This document shows positions 46,142 to 53,818 of a stretch of 56,678 nt of DNA, piece by piece. Location: NCBI RefSeq assembly GCF_024734385.1, contig NZ_JANHAP010000017.1, forward strand, positions 1-56,678, in the 5' to 3' direction. The first letter of the stretch is position 1. The number at the start of each line of letters is the position of its first letter. This DNA comes from Dasania sp. GY-MA-18 (GTDB taxonomy: Bacteria > Pseudomonadota > Gammaproteobacteria > Pseudomonadales > Dasaniaceae). A program made the position numbers and the translations under genes. The notes under the pieces were generated by a model. The model had not been told where the DNA came from, made no database searches, and was given only the letters and a program-made list of their open reading frames with translations.

Positions 46142-46567
46142 TTAATCTTTGCCCCACTCTTTTTCCATGGCCAAATACAAAAACGATGCCGTCCATGTAA
46201 TCAACACCAGGCCTGTTAGCGACTCTATGCCGGTCAAATAACGCAAGCCGCCGCTGGGGTAAATATCACCAAAACCCAAAGTGCTATAGGTGGTGAAAGA
46301 GAAATAAACACAATCCAACAAGCTGCCATCGGTATGGCCTAGCAACTGCCCCCACAAACCCGCCGTATGCATAACATAATATGCCAAGGCAAACAGCCAG
46401 ATTTCAATCGCGTGAGCCACTAAGGCCAATAACACGCCGGTGATAATTTTAAAGCGCGGCTTGAGTGACGGCCGCAACAAATGCACCGACATGCGCGATA
46501 AAAATTCGTAATGTATCAATACCGCCAGCGTCACAACTAAGGTGACTATAATAAAAACCACAAACAT
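46142..46567 (-). CDS. Two-helix potassium channel protein
   Basis: About 141 residues with an N-terminal extra helix, then two pore-type helices around the selectivity filter T-Y-S-T-L-G-F-G-D near residue 97 and an outward helix with E-S-L-T-G. This is the Ion_trans_2 pattern. No cytoplasmic regulatory (RCK) domain is attached. I prefer the ATG at 46567, preceded by AAGGTG at proper spacing, over GTG at 46576. nhaA is next upstream in the same direction, so both may act in cation homeostasis. Confidence 0.82.
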   Translation of the reverse strand: MFVVFIIVTLVVTLAVLIHYEFLSRMSVHLLRPSLKPRFKIITGVLLALVAHAIEIWLFALAYYVMHTAGLWGQLLGHTDGSLLDCVYFSFTTYSTLGFGDIYPSGGLRYLTGIESLTGLVLITWTASFLYLAMEKEWGKD

Positions 46568-46600
46568 AAAAGCCACCTTATCAGCGTTGTGCGGCTATGC

Positions 46601-47794
46601 TTAAACGCCCGCTTGCTTTGCTGGCAGGCTCTTGTTCAAAATCACAAAGCCTACAATTCCGGACAATAAAGAGCCAACAATAATACCCAGGCGCTCATCA
46701 AATAATAGGTTTACCCCGGTTTCTTCAAAAGCCAATGAACCTATAAACAAGCTCATAGTAAAACCTATGCCGCAAAGGGCCGAAGTAGCATACAAGCTTA
46801 ACCAGTTCATTTGATTAGGCATACGGGTAAGGCCTAATTTGATGGCCAAACCGCACAGTACAAACACTCCTAATTGCTTGCCTACAAACAGCCCTAAGGC
46901 TATGCCTAAAGGTACATCGTGCATCATTTGCTCGACCCCTACCCCGGATAAACTAATACCGGCATTGACAAAAGCAAAAACGGGTAACACAAAAAAGGCC
47001 ACCAGGCTGTGCAAATCGTGCTCTAAACTTTTTAAGGGCGAGTACTTGGGGTCCTGCTTAGAACGCATAGGTACAAACATCGCCAGTATCACGCCCGCCA
47101 AAGTTGCATGCACCCCAGACTTTAGCATCGCCACCCACATCACCAAGCCTATAAAAATATAAATACTGCGCGACTCAACATGGCGGCGGTTAATAAAGGC
47201 CAATAAAGGAATACACAAGCCAACAACAATTAAGGCTAAAGTAGAAATTTTTGAGGTATAAAAAACCGCAATAATTAATATCGCGCCTATATCATCAAAA
47301 ATGGCCAGGGAAGTTAAAAAGATTTTCACGCTTACCGGTACCCTAGAGCCCAGCAGCGATAAAACACCTAACGCAAATGCAATATCCGTGGCAGCGGGTA
47401 TGGCCCAGCCCTGAGCAGCTACCGGGTCATCACTGTTGAAGTATAAATAAATCAGGGCGGGCACCAGCATGCCCCCTACCGCACCTATGCCAGGTAAAAT
47501 AATATTACGCTTGTCGCTAAGTTCACCTTCTATAAGCTCGCGCTTTAACTCCAAACCCACTAAAAAGAAGAATATGGCCATAAGGCCATCGTTTACCCAT
47601 AGCAATAAAGGCTTGGCAATTTCTAAAGCCCCTACGCGTACCTCTACTGGGGTATCGAGTAATAAATCATAATAAACGGATAACGGGGTGTTGGCACAAA
47701 TCAGTGCCAGGGCTGCGGCTATCATCAATATAATGCCGCCAGCGGCCTCAAACTGAAAAAAACGTTGTACTAAAGAATCGGGCTGTGCGCTCAT
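46601..47794 (-). CDS. nhaA: Na+/H+ antiporter NhaA
   Basis: A 397-residue antiporter with twelve expected helices. The ion-binding aspartate pair is in L-A-I-F-D-D-I-G-A-I near residue 165. W-V-N-D-G-L-M-A-I-F-F-F-L-V-G-L-E-L-K-R-E and F-A-L-G-V-L-S-L-L-G are family hallmarks. It exchanges two H+ for one Na+ to control pH and sodium. With the NhaC-type gene at 7.4 kb, it suggests a saline habitat. Confidence 0.96.
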   Translation of the reverse strand: MSAQPDSLVQRFFQFEAAGGIILMIAAALALICANTPLSVYYDLLLDTPVEVRVGALEIAKPLLLWVNDGLMAIFFFLVGLELKRELIEGELSDKRNIILPGIGAVGGMLVPALIYLYFNSDDPVAAQGWAIPAATDIAFALGVLSLLGSRVPVSVKIFLTSLAIFDDIGAILIIAVFYTSKISTLALIVVGLCIPLLAFINRRHVESRSIYIFIGLVMWVAMLKSGVHATLAGVILAMFVPMRSKQDPKYSPLKSLEHDLHSLVAFFVLPVFAFVNAGISLSGVGVEQMMHDVPLGIALGLFVGKQLGVFVLCGLAIKLGLTRMPNQMNWLSLYATSALCGIGFTMSLFIGSLAFEETGVNLLFDERLGIIVGSLLSGIVGFVILNKSLPAKQAGV

Positions 47795-47904
47795 AAAATC
47801 TCGGCTTATCGGTTAACGGTTTAACCACCACTAAGCTTAGCGGCGGTTAAGCGGGCAATAAGCTTACAAGCTTTTAGGGCCGTTGAAAACTTAAGACAGA
47901 TTGA

Positions 47905-48951
47905 TCAAGTTATGAGCTGTTGAGGCCAGCCATGCTTATCGAGATAGGCTTGCAAGTTTTTAGGGCGGTATTTTTCATTGGCTAACCAACGCTGTTTAAC
48001 CGAACTATGTATCAATACCTTATCCAGGCCGTGATCAATTTCACGCCAGTAAGTTTTTTTAACCCTATAAAAACTGCGCCGCGAATTGTGCAGTGTTGCA
48101 TTGGGATTGGGGCTAGCATTCGCTTTGATATGCGGCTCCACCTCCAAGCCCGCTCTGGCAGCCTCTTGTAGCATCCACAACAGCGGCGTATCCGACAATA
48201 AGCTGCCGTCCTTATCGGGCTTATAACTACCACCTACGTTGCTGTGAGCGCCGGCAAACCACACTTGTTGCATGTCCATGTTAGCTTGTGGCTGCCACAC
48301 CGTAGGTTCAAAATCGCTACGGTTTTCATCTATGGCCATAGCGTGGCGCGCAATACGTATATTGCTGCCTATTTTGGTGTCGTAAAACTCGTCTTTATCT
48401 TCAAATAAACCCAAAAAAGATACGGGTATACCCATGGCCCCCACCGTATCCCAAACGCCAACAAAGGCGATCTCCCGTGAAGGATGGCTATGCCGCTCCC
48501 TAAAGGCAATGGCTTTAACGCCTCTGGGTGCGTAATCGGCACCGCTTTTTTTATACAGATTAAAAGCCTCTTGTATAAGGGCGGCATCAGGGCGCTTGAT
48601 GATACCGCAATTATTTATCAAGCCGCACAGCGAACGTATGGTGTAAGACCCGCGACTAAAGCCAAATAAAAATATCTCATCACCGGGAGAGTAGTTTTGT
48701 ACGATGTAACGATAATCATCCATAATATTTTTATGCAGGCCGCGCCCGGTTGCACCAGCCACAAAGCCATCGTGATATGAGCCTATGCCCCAATCATAAA
48801 ACACCTGCTGTGGCACCAGTAGCTGGCCACTTTTAGCTACCGGCTTGATAGCGCGGGCAAGCTTTAACACATTGGTAGGGAAATCTTTACTGGGGTCTTC
48901 TTCGGGTTTATTCCAAGTGCCGTCGGCACAAATAACTATTCTTTTTTTCAT
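47905..48951 (-). CDS. DUF2235 alpha/beta hydrolase, Tle1-like
   Basis: A 348-residue hydrolase of the DUF2235 type. It shows C-A-D-G-T-W-N near the start, the nucleophile elbow G-F-S-R-G-S-Y-T near residue 99, W-D-T-V-G-A, and H-S-N-V-G-G-S-Y carrying the catalytic histidine. In type VI secretion this domain is the core of Tle1 phospholipase effectors. Here there is no VgrG, PAAR or signal peptide, so a housekeeping or non-T6SS role is equally possible. Two short exported or anchored proteins precede it in the same operon. Confidence 0.85.
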   Translation of the reverse strand: MKKRIVICADGTWNKPEEDPSKDFPTNVLKLARAIKPVAKSGQLLVPQQVFYDWGIGSYHDGFVAGATGRGLHKNIMDDYRYIVQNYSPGDEIFLFGFSRGSYTIRSLCGLINNCGIIKRPDAALIQEAFNLYKKSGADYAPRGVKAIAFRERHSHPSREIAFVGVWDTVGAMGIPVSFLGLFEDKDEFYDTKIGSNIRIARHAMAIDENRSDFEPTVWQPQANMDMQQVWFAGAHSNVGGSYKPDKDGSLLSDTPLLWMLQEAARAGLEVEPHIKANASPNPNATLHNSRRSFYRVKKTYWREIDHGLDKVLIHSSVKQRWLANEKYRPKNLQAYLDKHGWPQQLIT

Positions 48952-48988
48952 ATTTATTACTCATTTCCTTATTACAGTAATTTAATGA

Positions 48989-49132
48989 TTAACGCCAACG
49001 GCCATCACTGTGACAGGCCAAACCAGCAATCACCGTACCTACTGGATACATATGGCCGTTGTACCAGCACTCGGCCTGGGCATAGGCCGTTAAGCTTAAC
49101 CACAACCCTAATATCAATAATTTTTTCATCAT
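48989..49132 (-). CDS. Small secreted DUF1496-like protein
   Basis: A 47-residue protein. It starts M-M-K-K-L-L-I-L-G-L-W-L-S-L-T-A-Y-A-Q-A, a clean signal peptide. The mature part, about 27 residues, reads E-C-W-Y-N-G-H-M-Y-P-V-G-T-V-I and then A-C-H-S-D-G-R-W. The two cysteines and the G-W/R-W end fit the DUF1496 pattern and could form a disulfide. GAGG lies at proper distance from the start. It sits between the DUF2235 gene and an anchored protein gene, all leftward. Confidence 0.72.
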   Translation of the reverse strand: MMKKLLILGLWLSLTAYAQAECWYNGHMYPVGTVIAGLACHSDGRWR

Positions 49133-49156
49133 TATCAGCCTCTAAAGTTTTAGTGC

Positions 49157-49798
49157 TTAAATAGTAATGCTGGCCAAAACAATACGGGCTTTAACTAGTA
49201 TATTGTTTTGCTCAAAACTAGCCCCTAACCACTGCTCTACATGCTGCTTACTCAGCCAGAGGTTATAGTGCTCTAATGGGCGCTCTTGGCCTGTACAATT
49301 GGCGAGTTGCTCGCGGGCTGCGTGTATATTCATTAGCCCCTGCGCAGTGACCAAGCTGGCATTGGGTGGCGCCACCTCATAGGCAACCAAGGCATTGCCA
49401 AACAATGGGGTATCGCGGCAGGCTTTAGCCACCGGACCGGTAACGTTTTGTTCGTCCACAAAATGAATATTAAGATTTACTGGTATGGGCCGAAAAGGCC
49501 CCTCTTCACGCTTGGCCAAATTGCGCAGCTTGCGGCCTAGCTTATGGGTATTATTGAGTGCTTCGATCTTGGAAATTAAAACACTGACCTCGGCATCTGA
49601 CAGCGTTGCCACATCGATGGATTTAACAGATTGAGTGTTTCTACCTAAAGCAAATAACTCGGCACCGCTTTCATAATGAAAAGTTATGTAAACCCCTTGC
49701 GAATCGGGCTTGCACAACACACCTAACACAGCCCCAATAATCAGAAACAAACCCAATAAAACAATCGTGCCTATATTGTCCTTAAAATAACTAAACAT
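49157..49798 (-). CDS. Membrane-anchored protein of unknown function
   Basis: About 213 residues. One N-terminal membrane helix (T-I-V-L-L-G-L-F-L-I-I-G-A-V-L-G-V-L) precedes a soluble domain that should face the periplasm. It has two or three cysteines (K-A-C-R-D-T and L-A-N-C-T-G) that could pair. I chose the ATG at 49798, behind GGGAGG, over one eight codons upstream. It is the first gene of the operon ending in the DUF2235 hydrolase. An immunity- or accessory-type role is conceivable but unsupported. Confidence 0.6.
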   Translation of the reverse strand: MFSYFKDNIGTIVLLGLFLIIGAVLGVLCKPDSQGVYITFHYESGAELFALGRNTQSVKSIDVATLSDAEVSVLISKIEALNNTHKLGRKLRNLAKREEGPFRPIPVNLNIHFVDEQNVTGPVAKACRDTPLFGNALVAYEVAPPNASLVTAQGLMNIHAAREQLANCTGQERPLEHYNLWLSKQHVEQWLGASFEQNNILVKARIVLASITI

Positions 49799-49822
49799 AG
49801 TGCCTCCCGTTAGCTTTGGCAT

Positions 49823-50083
49823 ACAACTGGATGTATTAAAAAAGCAGGGAACTACATAGAGGCTTGAGAACGCAGAACAACAAACCTAAACCAACCCTGG
49901 TAACAGCTTGTAAAAATGAGTGAGCGCCGCTCAGCGACGCTTATTCCTAGTTATAACTCTTTAAGCGCAAAAGTGCCATCTCCTTTAAGTGCAAAGCACC
50001 TTAGCTTTGGGGTGATATTGGTAAACAAATAGAAGATTGGAACAAGGCCTGAATGGCCTTTTCATAGATATCCCTCTCTAATT
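49823..50083. other. Non-coding region left of the transposase element
   Basis: No gene is seen. A short terminator-like hairpin AAGGCC/GGCCTT with TT lies at 50044-50062. This stretch separates the DUF2235 operon from the RAYT element and cassette array. Confidence 0.5.
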
Positions 50084-50179
50084 GAGACACCCATATCAGA
50101 CACCTCTTTAATCGAGACACCCACTATAAGAGCCACTATCCTCTATTAAGACACCCACAAATCTAATCAAGACACCCAC
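50084..50179. repeat. Five irregular copies of a RAGACACCCAC motif
   Basis: Copies lie at 50084-50094, 50097-50106 (shortened), 50114-50124, 50148-50158 and 50169-50179. The reverse complement GTGGGTGTCTT recurs downstream of the transposase at 51403, 51653 and 51864. The motif therefore flanks the gene in inverted orientation. Confidence 0.85.
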
Positions 50180-50187
50180 AATAAAAA

Positions 50188-50215
50188 TTGACAGCAAACA
50201 AAATTACTGTATATT
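50188..50215 (+). promoter_or_regulatory. Promoter of the RAYT transposase gene
   Basis: A consensus TTGACA (50188-50193) and TATATT (50210-50215) are spaced by 16 bases, 41 bases before the ATG at 50256. The -10 element lies inside a LexA-type palindrome. Confidence 0.75.
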
Positions 50216-50222
50216 TAAACAG
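50207..50222 (+). promoter_or_regulatory. LexA (SOS) box in the RAYT promoter
   Basis: CTGTATATTTAAACAG has the CTGT-N8-ACAG form of gammaproteobacterial LexA sites with an AT-only centre and the usual TA before it. It covers the -10 element, the classic repressor position, so the transposase should be SOS-induced. Confidence 0.8.
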
Positions 50223-50255
50223 TCCAATATATTGATAAACCAAGGAGCGGTTATC

Positions 50256-51230
50256 ATGCCTAAACCCCGAAAGGAACTGATCTCTTTAGACGCAACGCCT
50301 TATTACCACTGCACCTCACGCTGCGTACGGCGCGCTTTTTTATGCGGCACTGACAGCTTTAGTGGTAAAAGTTACGAGCACCGCCGACTATGGGTTGAGC
50401 AACGGATTTTATTGCTAGCCTCTATTTTTACTATTGATGTATGTGCCTATGCCGTGATGAGCAACCACCACCATGTAGTGCTGCACATCAATAAGATTCA
50501 GTCACAACAACTCAGTAATAAGGCAGTTTGCCAACGCTGGCATAGATTGTATAAAGGGACCTTACTGACCCAACGCTATGCCAGAGGCGAGAAACTGACT
50601 AAAGCTGAGCAGGCTTCTGTTAATAACAAATTACAACAATGGCGCAACCAGCTTTGTGATATCAGTTGGTTTATGCGAGCACTCAATGAACCAATTGCCA
50701 GGCTAGCCAATGCGGAAGATAAATGTACTGGCAGATTTTGGGAGTCACGCTTTAAATCACAGGCTTTGCTAGACGAAAAAGCCCTGCTCGCGTGCATGGC
50801 CTATGTGGACCTTAACCCCATAAGAGCCAAGCTAGCTGCGACGCCAGAACAATCAAAGCACACCTCCATTAAAAAAAGACTAAGCGCTATGAAACAGCAA
50901 CAACGCCCACCCAAAGCTCTAGCCAAGTTTATTGGCAACCCTAGAGAACCCATGCCACAAGGCCTCCCCTTTCAACTAAAAGATTATATAGAACTAGTCG
51001 ATTGGACCGGGCGGATTATTCGTAGTGATAAACGCGGGGCGATCAGCCAACAGCTACCGCCCATACTTGAGCGCTTAGCAATACAGCCTCAGCAATGGCT
51101 GACGTTAAGCACACAATTTGAAAGTCGGTTTAAAAGCTTAGTGGGTGTTAAAAATAAACTGAAAGAAATCGCCCTAGCTATGGGCTACCAACGCACGCCA
51201 GGTCTGGCGAATTGCGCTGCTTTGTTTTAA
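50256..51230 (+). CDS. REP-associated/Y1 HUH transposase (RAYT-like)
   Basis: A 324-residue single-strand DNA transposase of the IS200/RAYT superfamily. The metal-binding HUH motif is S-N-H-H-H-V-V-L-H (His71-His73), and the likely nucleophile is Tyr183 in Y-V-D-L-N-P-I-R-A-K. The N-terminus P-Y-Y-H-C-T-S-R-C-V-R-R is typical of RAYT proteins. I chose the ATG at 50256 behind AAGGAG; an upstream in-frame start lacks one. RAYTs usually nick short palindromic elements. Here the associated repeats are the inverted GTGGGTGTCT motifs and the 185-bp downstream units. Its last 58 bases are duplicated at 51424-51483. Confidence 0.88.
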   Translation: MPKPRKELISLDATPYYHCTSRCVRRAFLCGTDSFSGKSYEHRRLWVEQRILLLASIFTIDVCAYAVMSNHHHVVLHINKIQSQQLSNKAVCQRWHRLYKGTLLTQRYARGEKLTKAEQASVNNKLQQWRNQLCDISWFMRALNEPIARLANAEDKCTGRFWESRFKSQALLDEKALLACMAYVDLNPIRAKLAATPEQSKHTSIKKRLSAMKQQQRPPKALAKFIGNPREPMPQGLPFQLKDYIELVDWTGRIIRSDKRGAISQQLPPILERLAIQPQQWLTLSTQFESRFKSLVGVKNKLKEIALAMGYQRTPGLANCAALF

Positions 51231-51235
51231 CTAAT

Positions 51236-51881
51236 CCCTTCTAATGAATACCGATGCCGTTACGGCATATTTGTGCTGCATGAAAATTGTAGATGGGGTT
51301 ATTTTAATCGCATATTGACGATTTCATTAATGATATTTTTATATCGACATCCTTGTTAGTGAACAATAGAGATTTATTTGTGTTTTATAGGCTGTTATTA
51401 AAGTGGGTGTCTTATTATCTCGCAGCTATGGGCTACCAACGCACGCCAGGTCTGGCGAATTGCGCTGCTTTGTTTTAACTAACCCCCTTCTAATGAATAC
51501 CGATGCCGTTACGGTAGATTTTGTGCTGCATGAAAATTGTAGATACGGTTATTTTAAGCAGATTTTGAGGGTTTCATTAATGATATTTTTATATCGACAT
51601 CCTTGTTAGTGAACTATAGAGATTATTTTGTGTTTTATAGGTTGGTATTAAAGTGGGTGTCTTATTATCTGTTGCTGGTGTCTTATTATCTGTTGATCCC
51701 TTCTAATCAATACCGATGCCGTTACGGTAGATTTGTGCTGCATGAAAATTGTAGATGCGGTTATTTTAAGCAGATTTTGAGGATTTCATTAATGATATTT
51801 TTATATCGACATCCTTGTTAGTGAACAATAGTGATTTTTTGTGTTTTATAGTTTGGTATTAAAGTGGGTGTCTTATTATCT
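51236..51881. repeat. Three copies of a 185-bp RAYT-associated repeat
   Basis: Copies lie at 51236-51420, 51485-51670 and 51698-51881. Each begins cccttctaatNaataccg, contains the palindrome CCGTTACGG, then ATCCTTGTTAGTGAAC, and ends GTGGGTGTCTTATTATCT. Between the first two lies a 58-bp copy of the transposase 3' end (51424-51483), so the unit of 248 bp starting at 51176 was duplicated in tandem. The last copy runs into the HNH gene and supplies its final codons. Small rightward reading frames in these copies are not genes. Confidence 0.9.
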
Positions 51882-52960
51882 ATTGCTTCCATTTCAATTA
51901 AATCCATTGAGTTTAAAATAAATTCTTGATTTTCATCGAATAGAAAATGGTAACAACCACTTAGCACGTTTTCTTTGGTGAAATTTTTGTCTGAACTAGG
52001 CATTTTTTCGACGTATTCTGCAACATTTGCATACAATATCTCACCAAGTTCTTCTCTAGCATGATCTTCCAGCTCCATACTCTCAGGCAACTGAGCAATT
52101 ATAACTGCCTCACCAGTAGTCGGGTTAATCTTGGTTGAGTAGCTAGGGCGATATTTAAGCTTACTGTTTAATAGAGTTAAATGAGACAACACCTCTCGAA
52201 GCTGTATAGGAGACAATGGCGCCGAAAGACGTTTAAAATGATCCGAAAAGAAATTCAGCGCTGCGCACGAATCGTCCAGAACCGCCAGAAAAGCAATATC
52301 ATTAATTCTTAACAGAATCGTATTAGCGGCATACACATCTCTATAGTCATATTTATCCAAGTGCTCAGCAGTTTTGGCTGGAAGAACAATTAGAGAACCA
52401 AGACATTCATTACTAATTGAAATTCCATTTTGTAGAGCGCGAATCATGCAATGAATATGATGTAGTAAGCCCCATTCATAATCGCTGGATATTGGATCGT
52501 CACCCAATCTTTTATCCAAATTCTTTCGCAAATAACTATCTTTAAGGTGTGTCTTAAAGAAAATAAGGGATAACCATAGAAATATCTTCCACGGACCATT
52601 TGTTTGAATATATGAGTTGACGGAATTTAAGCCACCGTCAATTACTGACCTCATCTCTTCTTCAACTTCACTTCCTAGAAATGAATTGCATTCCTTGCAG
52701 CATGGCACCGTATACTTGTCGTATCGTACTTTTGCATCATTTGGCAAAGTAATAGATAACTTATAGATATCTAGCATTCGGAGAATCCACTTTGGTATCA
52801 CATGCTCTTCGTTAAATTCTTTATCATTTGGCGATGCGCCACACATGAAGCAGCAATCACCTTGGCAGATATCAGACACAAATCTATCCATACTGAAAAA
52901 AATCACTCTCCCAGTTGAATCTTCTAACGAACCACCCGAGTGTTTCAAAAATGCTTTCAA
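51818..52960 (-). CDS. HNH nuclease-like cassette protein, rewritten C-terminus
   Basis: A 380-residue protein in the most distal integron cassette. The N-terminal part (about residues 36-90) is an HNH zinc-type domain: C-C-F-M-C-G, then E-E-H-V-I-P-K-W, then C-C-K-E-C-N. The rest is helical without a recognised domain. About 21 C-terminal residues after M-E-A-I are encoded by the third RAYT-associated repeat, so the original end has been replaced. The TAA lies in CACTAAC. The start is uncertain: TTG at 52960, close to the attC junction, or ATG at 52891 before the first CxxC. Nuclease activity in phage defence is an inference from fold and location. Confidence 0.75.
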   Translation of the reverse strand: MKAFLKHSGGSLEDSTGRVIFFSMDRFVSDICQGDCCFMCGASPNDKEFNEEHVIPKWILRMLDIYKLSITLPNDAKVRYDKYTVPCCKECNSFLGSEVEEEMRSVIDGGLNSVNSYIQTNGPWKIFLWLSLIFFKTHLKDSYLRKNLDKRLGDDPISSDYEWGLLHHIHCMIRALQNGISISNECLGSLIVLPAKTAEHLDKYDYRDVYAANTILLRINDIAFLAVLDDSCAALNFFSDHFKRLSAPLSPIQLREVLSHLTLLNSKLKYRPSYSTKINPTTGEAVIIAQLPESMELEDHAREELGEILYANVAEYVEKMPSSDKNFTKENVLSGCYHFLFDENQEFILNSMDLIEMEAIDNKTPTLIPNYKTQKITIVH

Positions 52961-52979
52961 TTTTCTCTACTCACCAGAT

Positions 52980-53069
52980 ACATAACGCCGGTGGCACAGG
53001 CAAGCGGCGCAGCCGCTTGTCCAGTGGAGTGCCGAAGGCACGTAACGAGTGTGACCACCCTTGTTATGT
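52980..53069 (-). repeat. attC site 1
   Basis: Read leftward, it starts ACATAACAAGG and ends CGGCGTTATGT (simple sites at 53069-53063 and 52986-52980). GGTGGTCAC and GTGCCACC form the L-box stem, and the centre is an AAGCGGCTGCGCCGCTT palindrome. About 90 bases. It ends the mini-cassette to its right and abuts the HNH cassette. Confidence 0.85.
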
Positions 53070-53310
53070 GTGGAACCACACTGGCTTTTATTAATTTTAT
53101 TGAGGGTAAAATTTAGCACGTATTTCCCTGTGTTGGCACTGACTTTTTTGCTGCCTCAGCAGCACAAACTGCTATTAAAATTTTGCACATACATTGCTTG
53201 GCACAATATTGCCTGCGCCGCCTCAGCTTTTCTACGTAGCACGTTGAAAGATGAGCATGAATTTTACTGCGACCATAATCGGCGGCGCTCGCACGATTAA
53301 GGGGTTTTAC
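53070..53310 (-). other. Short integron cassette without a clear gene
   Basis: A 240-base cassette lies between attC 1 and attC 2. The best leftward reading frame, at about 53122-53199, is 25 codons and reads M-C-K-I-L-I-A-V-C-A-A-E-A-A-K-K-S. A second, of 14 codons, precedes it. A 79-codon rightward frame starts inside attC 1 and is probably fortuitous. The cassette may carry a peptide, an RNA or a promoter. Confidence 0.6.
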
Positions 53311-53386
53311 ACATAACGCTTATGGCATGGGCGGCTGCGCAGCAGCCGTCCTGCCCGAAGGGCTTGCATGCCCATTTTTGTTATAC
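53311..53386 (-). repeat. attC site 2
   Basis: Leftward it starts GTATAACAAAAATGGG and ends AGCGTTATGT (53386-53311), about 76 bases. The stem ATGGGCATG/CATGCCAT and a GCGGCTGCGCAGC-type palindrome form the fold. The preceding gene is translated through most of it. Confidence 0.85.
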
Positions 53387-53724
53387 CTTGACCTAAATAT
53401 GCTGATAAATAGCGCTGCCTGAATAAGAACAATGCCAGTGATAAAGCCAAGATAGTGTTCAAATTCTTCGTGAAACTTTAGTGATGCTTGGGACATACCT
53501 TTGTTTGACTCAGCTAAATTAGTTAATGTGAATATGACTTTATCTTTTGTTAGTGTGATTTCGCCACTTTCTATTTTTTGTACGATTTCGAATAGCTGCT
53601 CTGAGCTTTCTTTATCTTGAGCGGACAATTCATAAAAAAAGTCACCAACAGTAAGCCAGCAGCCGGCACCAATACTTATTGTTAAAAGTAATGCGATTGA
53701 TAATTTGGCAATTAGTCTATTCAT
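53320..53724 (-). CDS. Small two-helix membrane protein, cassette-borne
   Basis: A 134-residue protein with an N-terminal membrane helix (about 6-26), a helical middle of about 60 residues and a second membrane helix (about 92-112). No family recognised. There is no stop before attC 2, so the last 18 residues (N-G-H-A-S-P-S-G-R-T-A-A-A-Q-P-P-M-P) are encoded by the attC site itself. The start at 53724 is close to the attC 3 junction, as usual for cassette genes. Function unknown. Confidence 0.65.
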   Translation of the reverse strand: MNRLIAKLSIALLLTISIGAGCWLTVGDFFYELSAQDKESSEQLFEIVQKIESGEITLTKDKVIFTLTNLAESNKGMSQASLKFHEEFEHYLGFITGIVLIQAALFISIFRSRYNKNGHASPSGRTAAAQPPMP

Positions 53725-53731
53725 GATTTAG

Positions 53732-53818
53732 GTATAACGCCGCTATAAAAGGCGCGCGTTAGCGCGTCCAGTGGAGGCCGTTTTTTGGCCGGAACGATTT
53801 TTGATAGCCTTGTTAAAT
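53732..53818 (-). repeat. attC site 3
   Basis: Leftward it starts ATTTAACAAGGC and ends GGCGTTATAC (53818-53732), about 87 bases. It contains GGACGCGCTAACGCGCGCC, identical to a segment of attC 4. The stop codon of the 159-residue cassette gene lies inside the first simple site. Confidence 0.88.

Noticed and set aside
47905-48951. Calling the DUF2235 protein a type VI effector
   Set aside because: No VgrG, PAAR, Hcp or sheath genes are in the window, so only the fold is claimed.
50084-50179. Possible CRISPR-like array of RAGACACCCAC
   Set aside because: The repeat is only about 11 bases, spacing is irregular (2 to 24 bases), and no cas gene is near. The inverted copies downstream point to a transposase motif.
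51403-51821. Two rightward reading frames of about 70 codons in the repeat copies
   Set aside because: They are near-identical translations of the same repeat and have no start context or known domain.
53061-53300. A 79-codon rightward reading frame across the mini-cassette
   Set aside because: It starts inside attC 1, runs against all cassette genes, and its composition follows from the reverse of the cassette. No ribosome site is seen.
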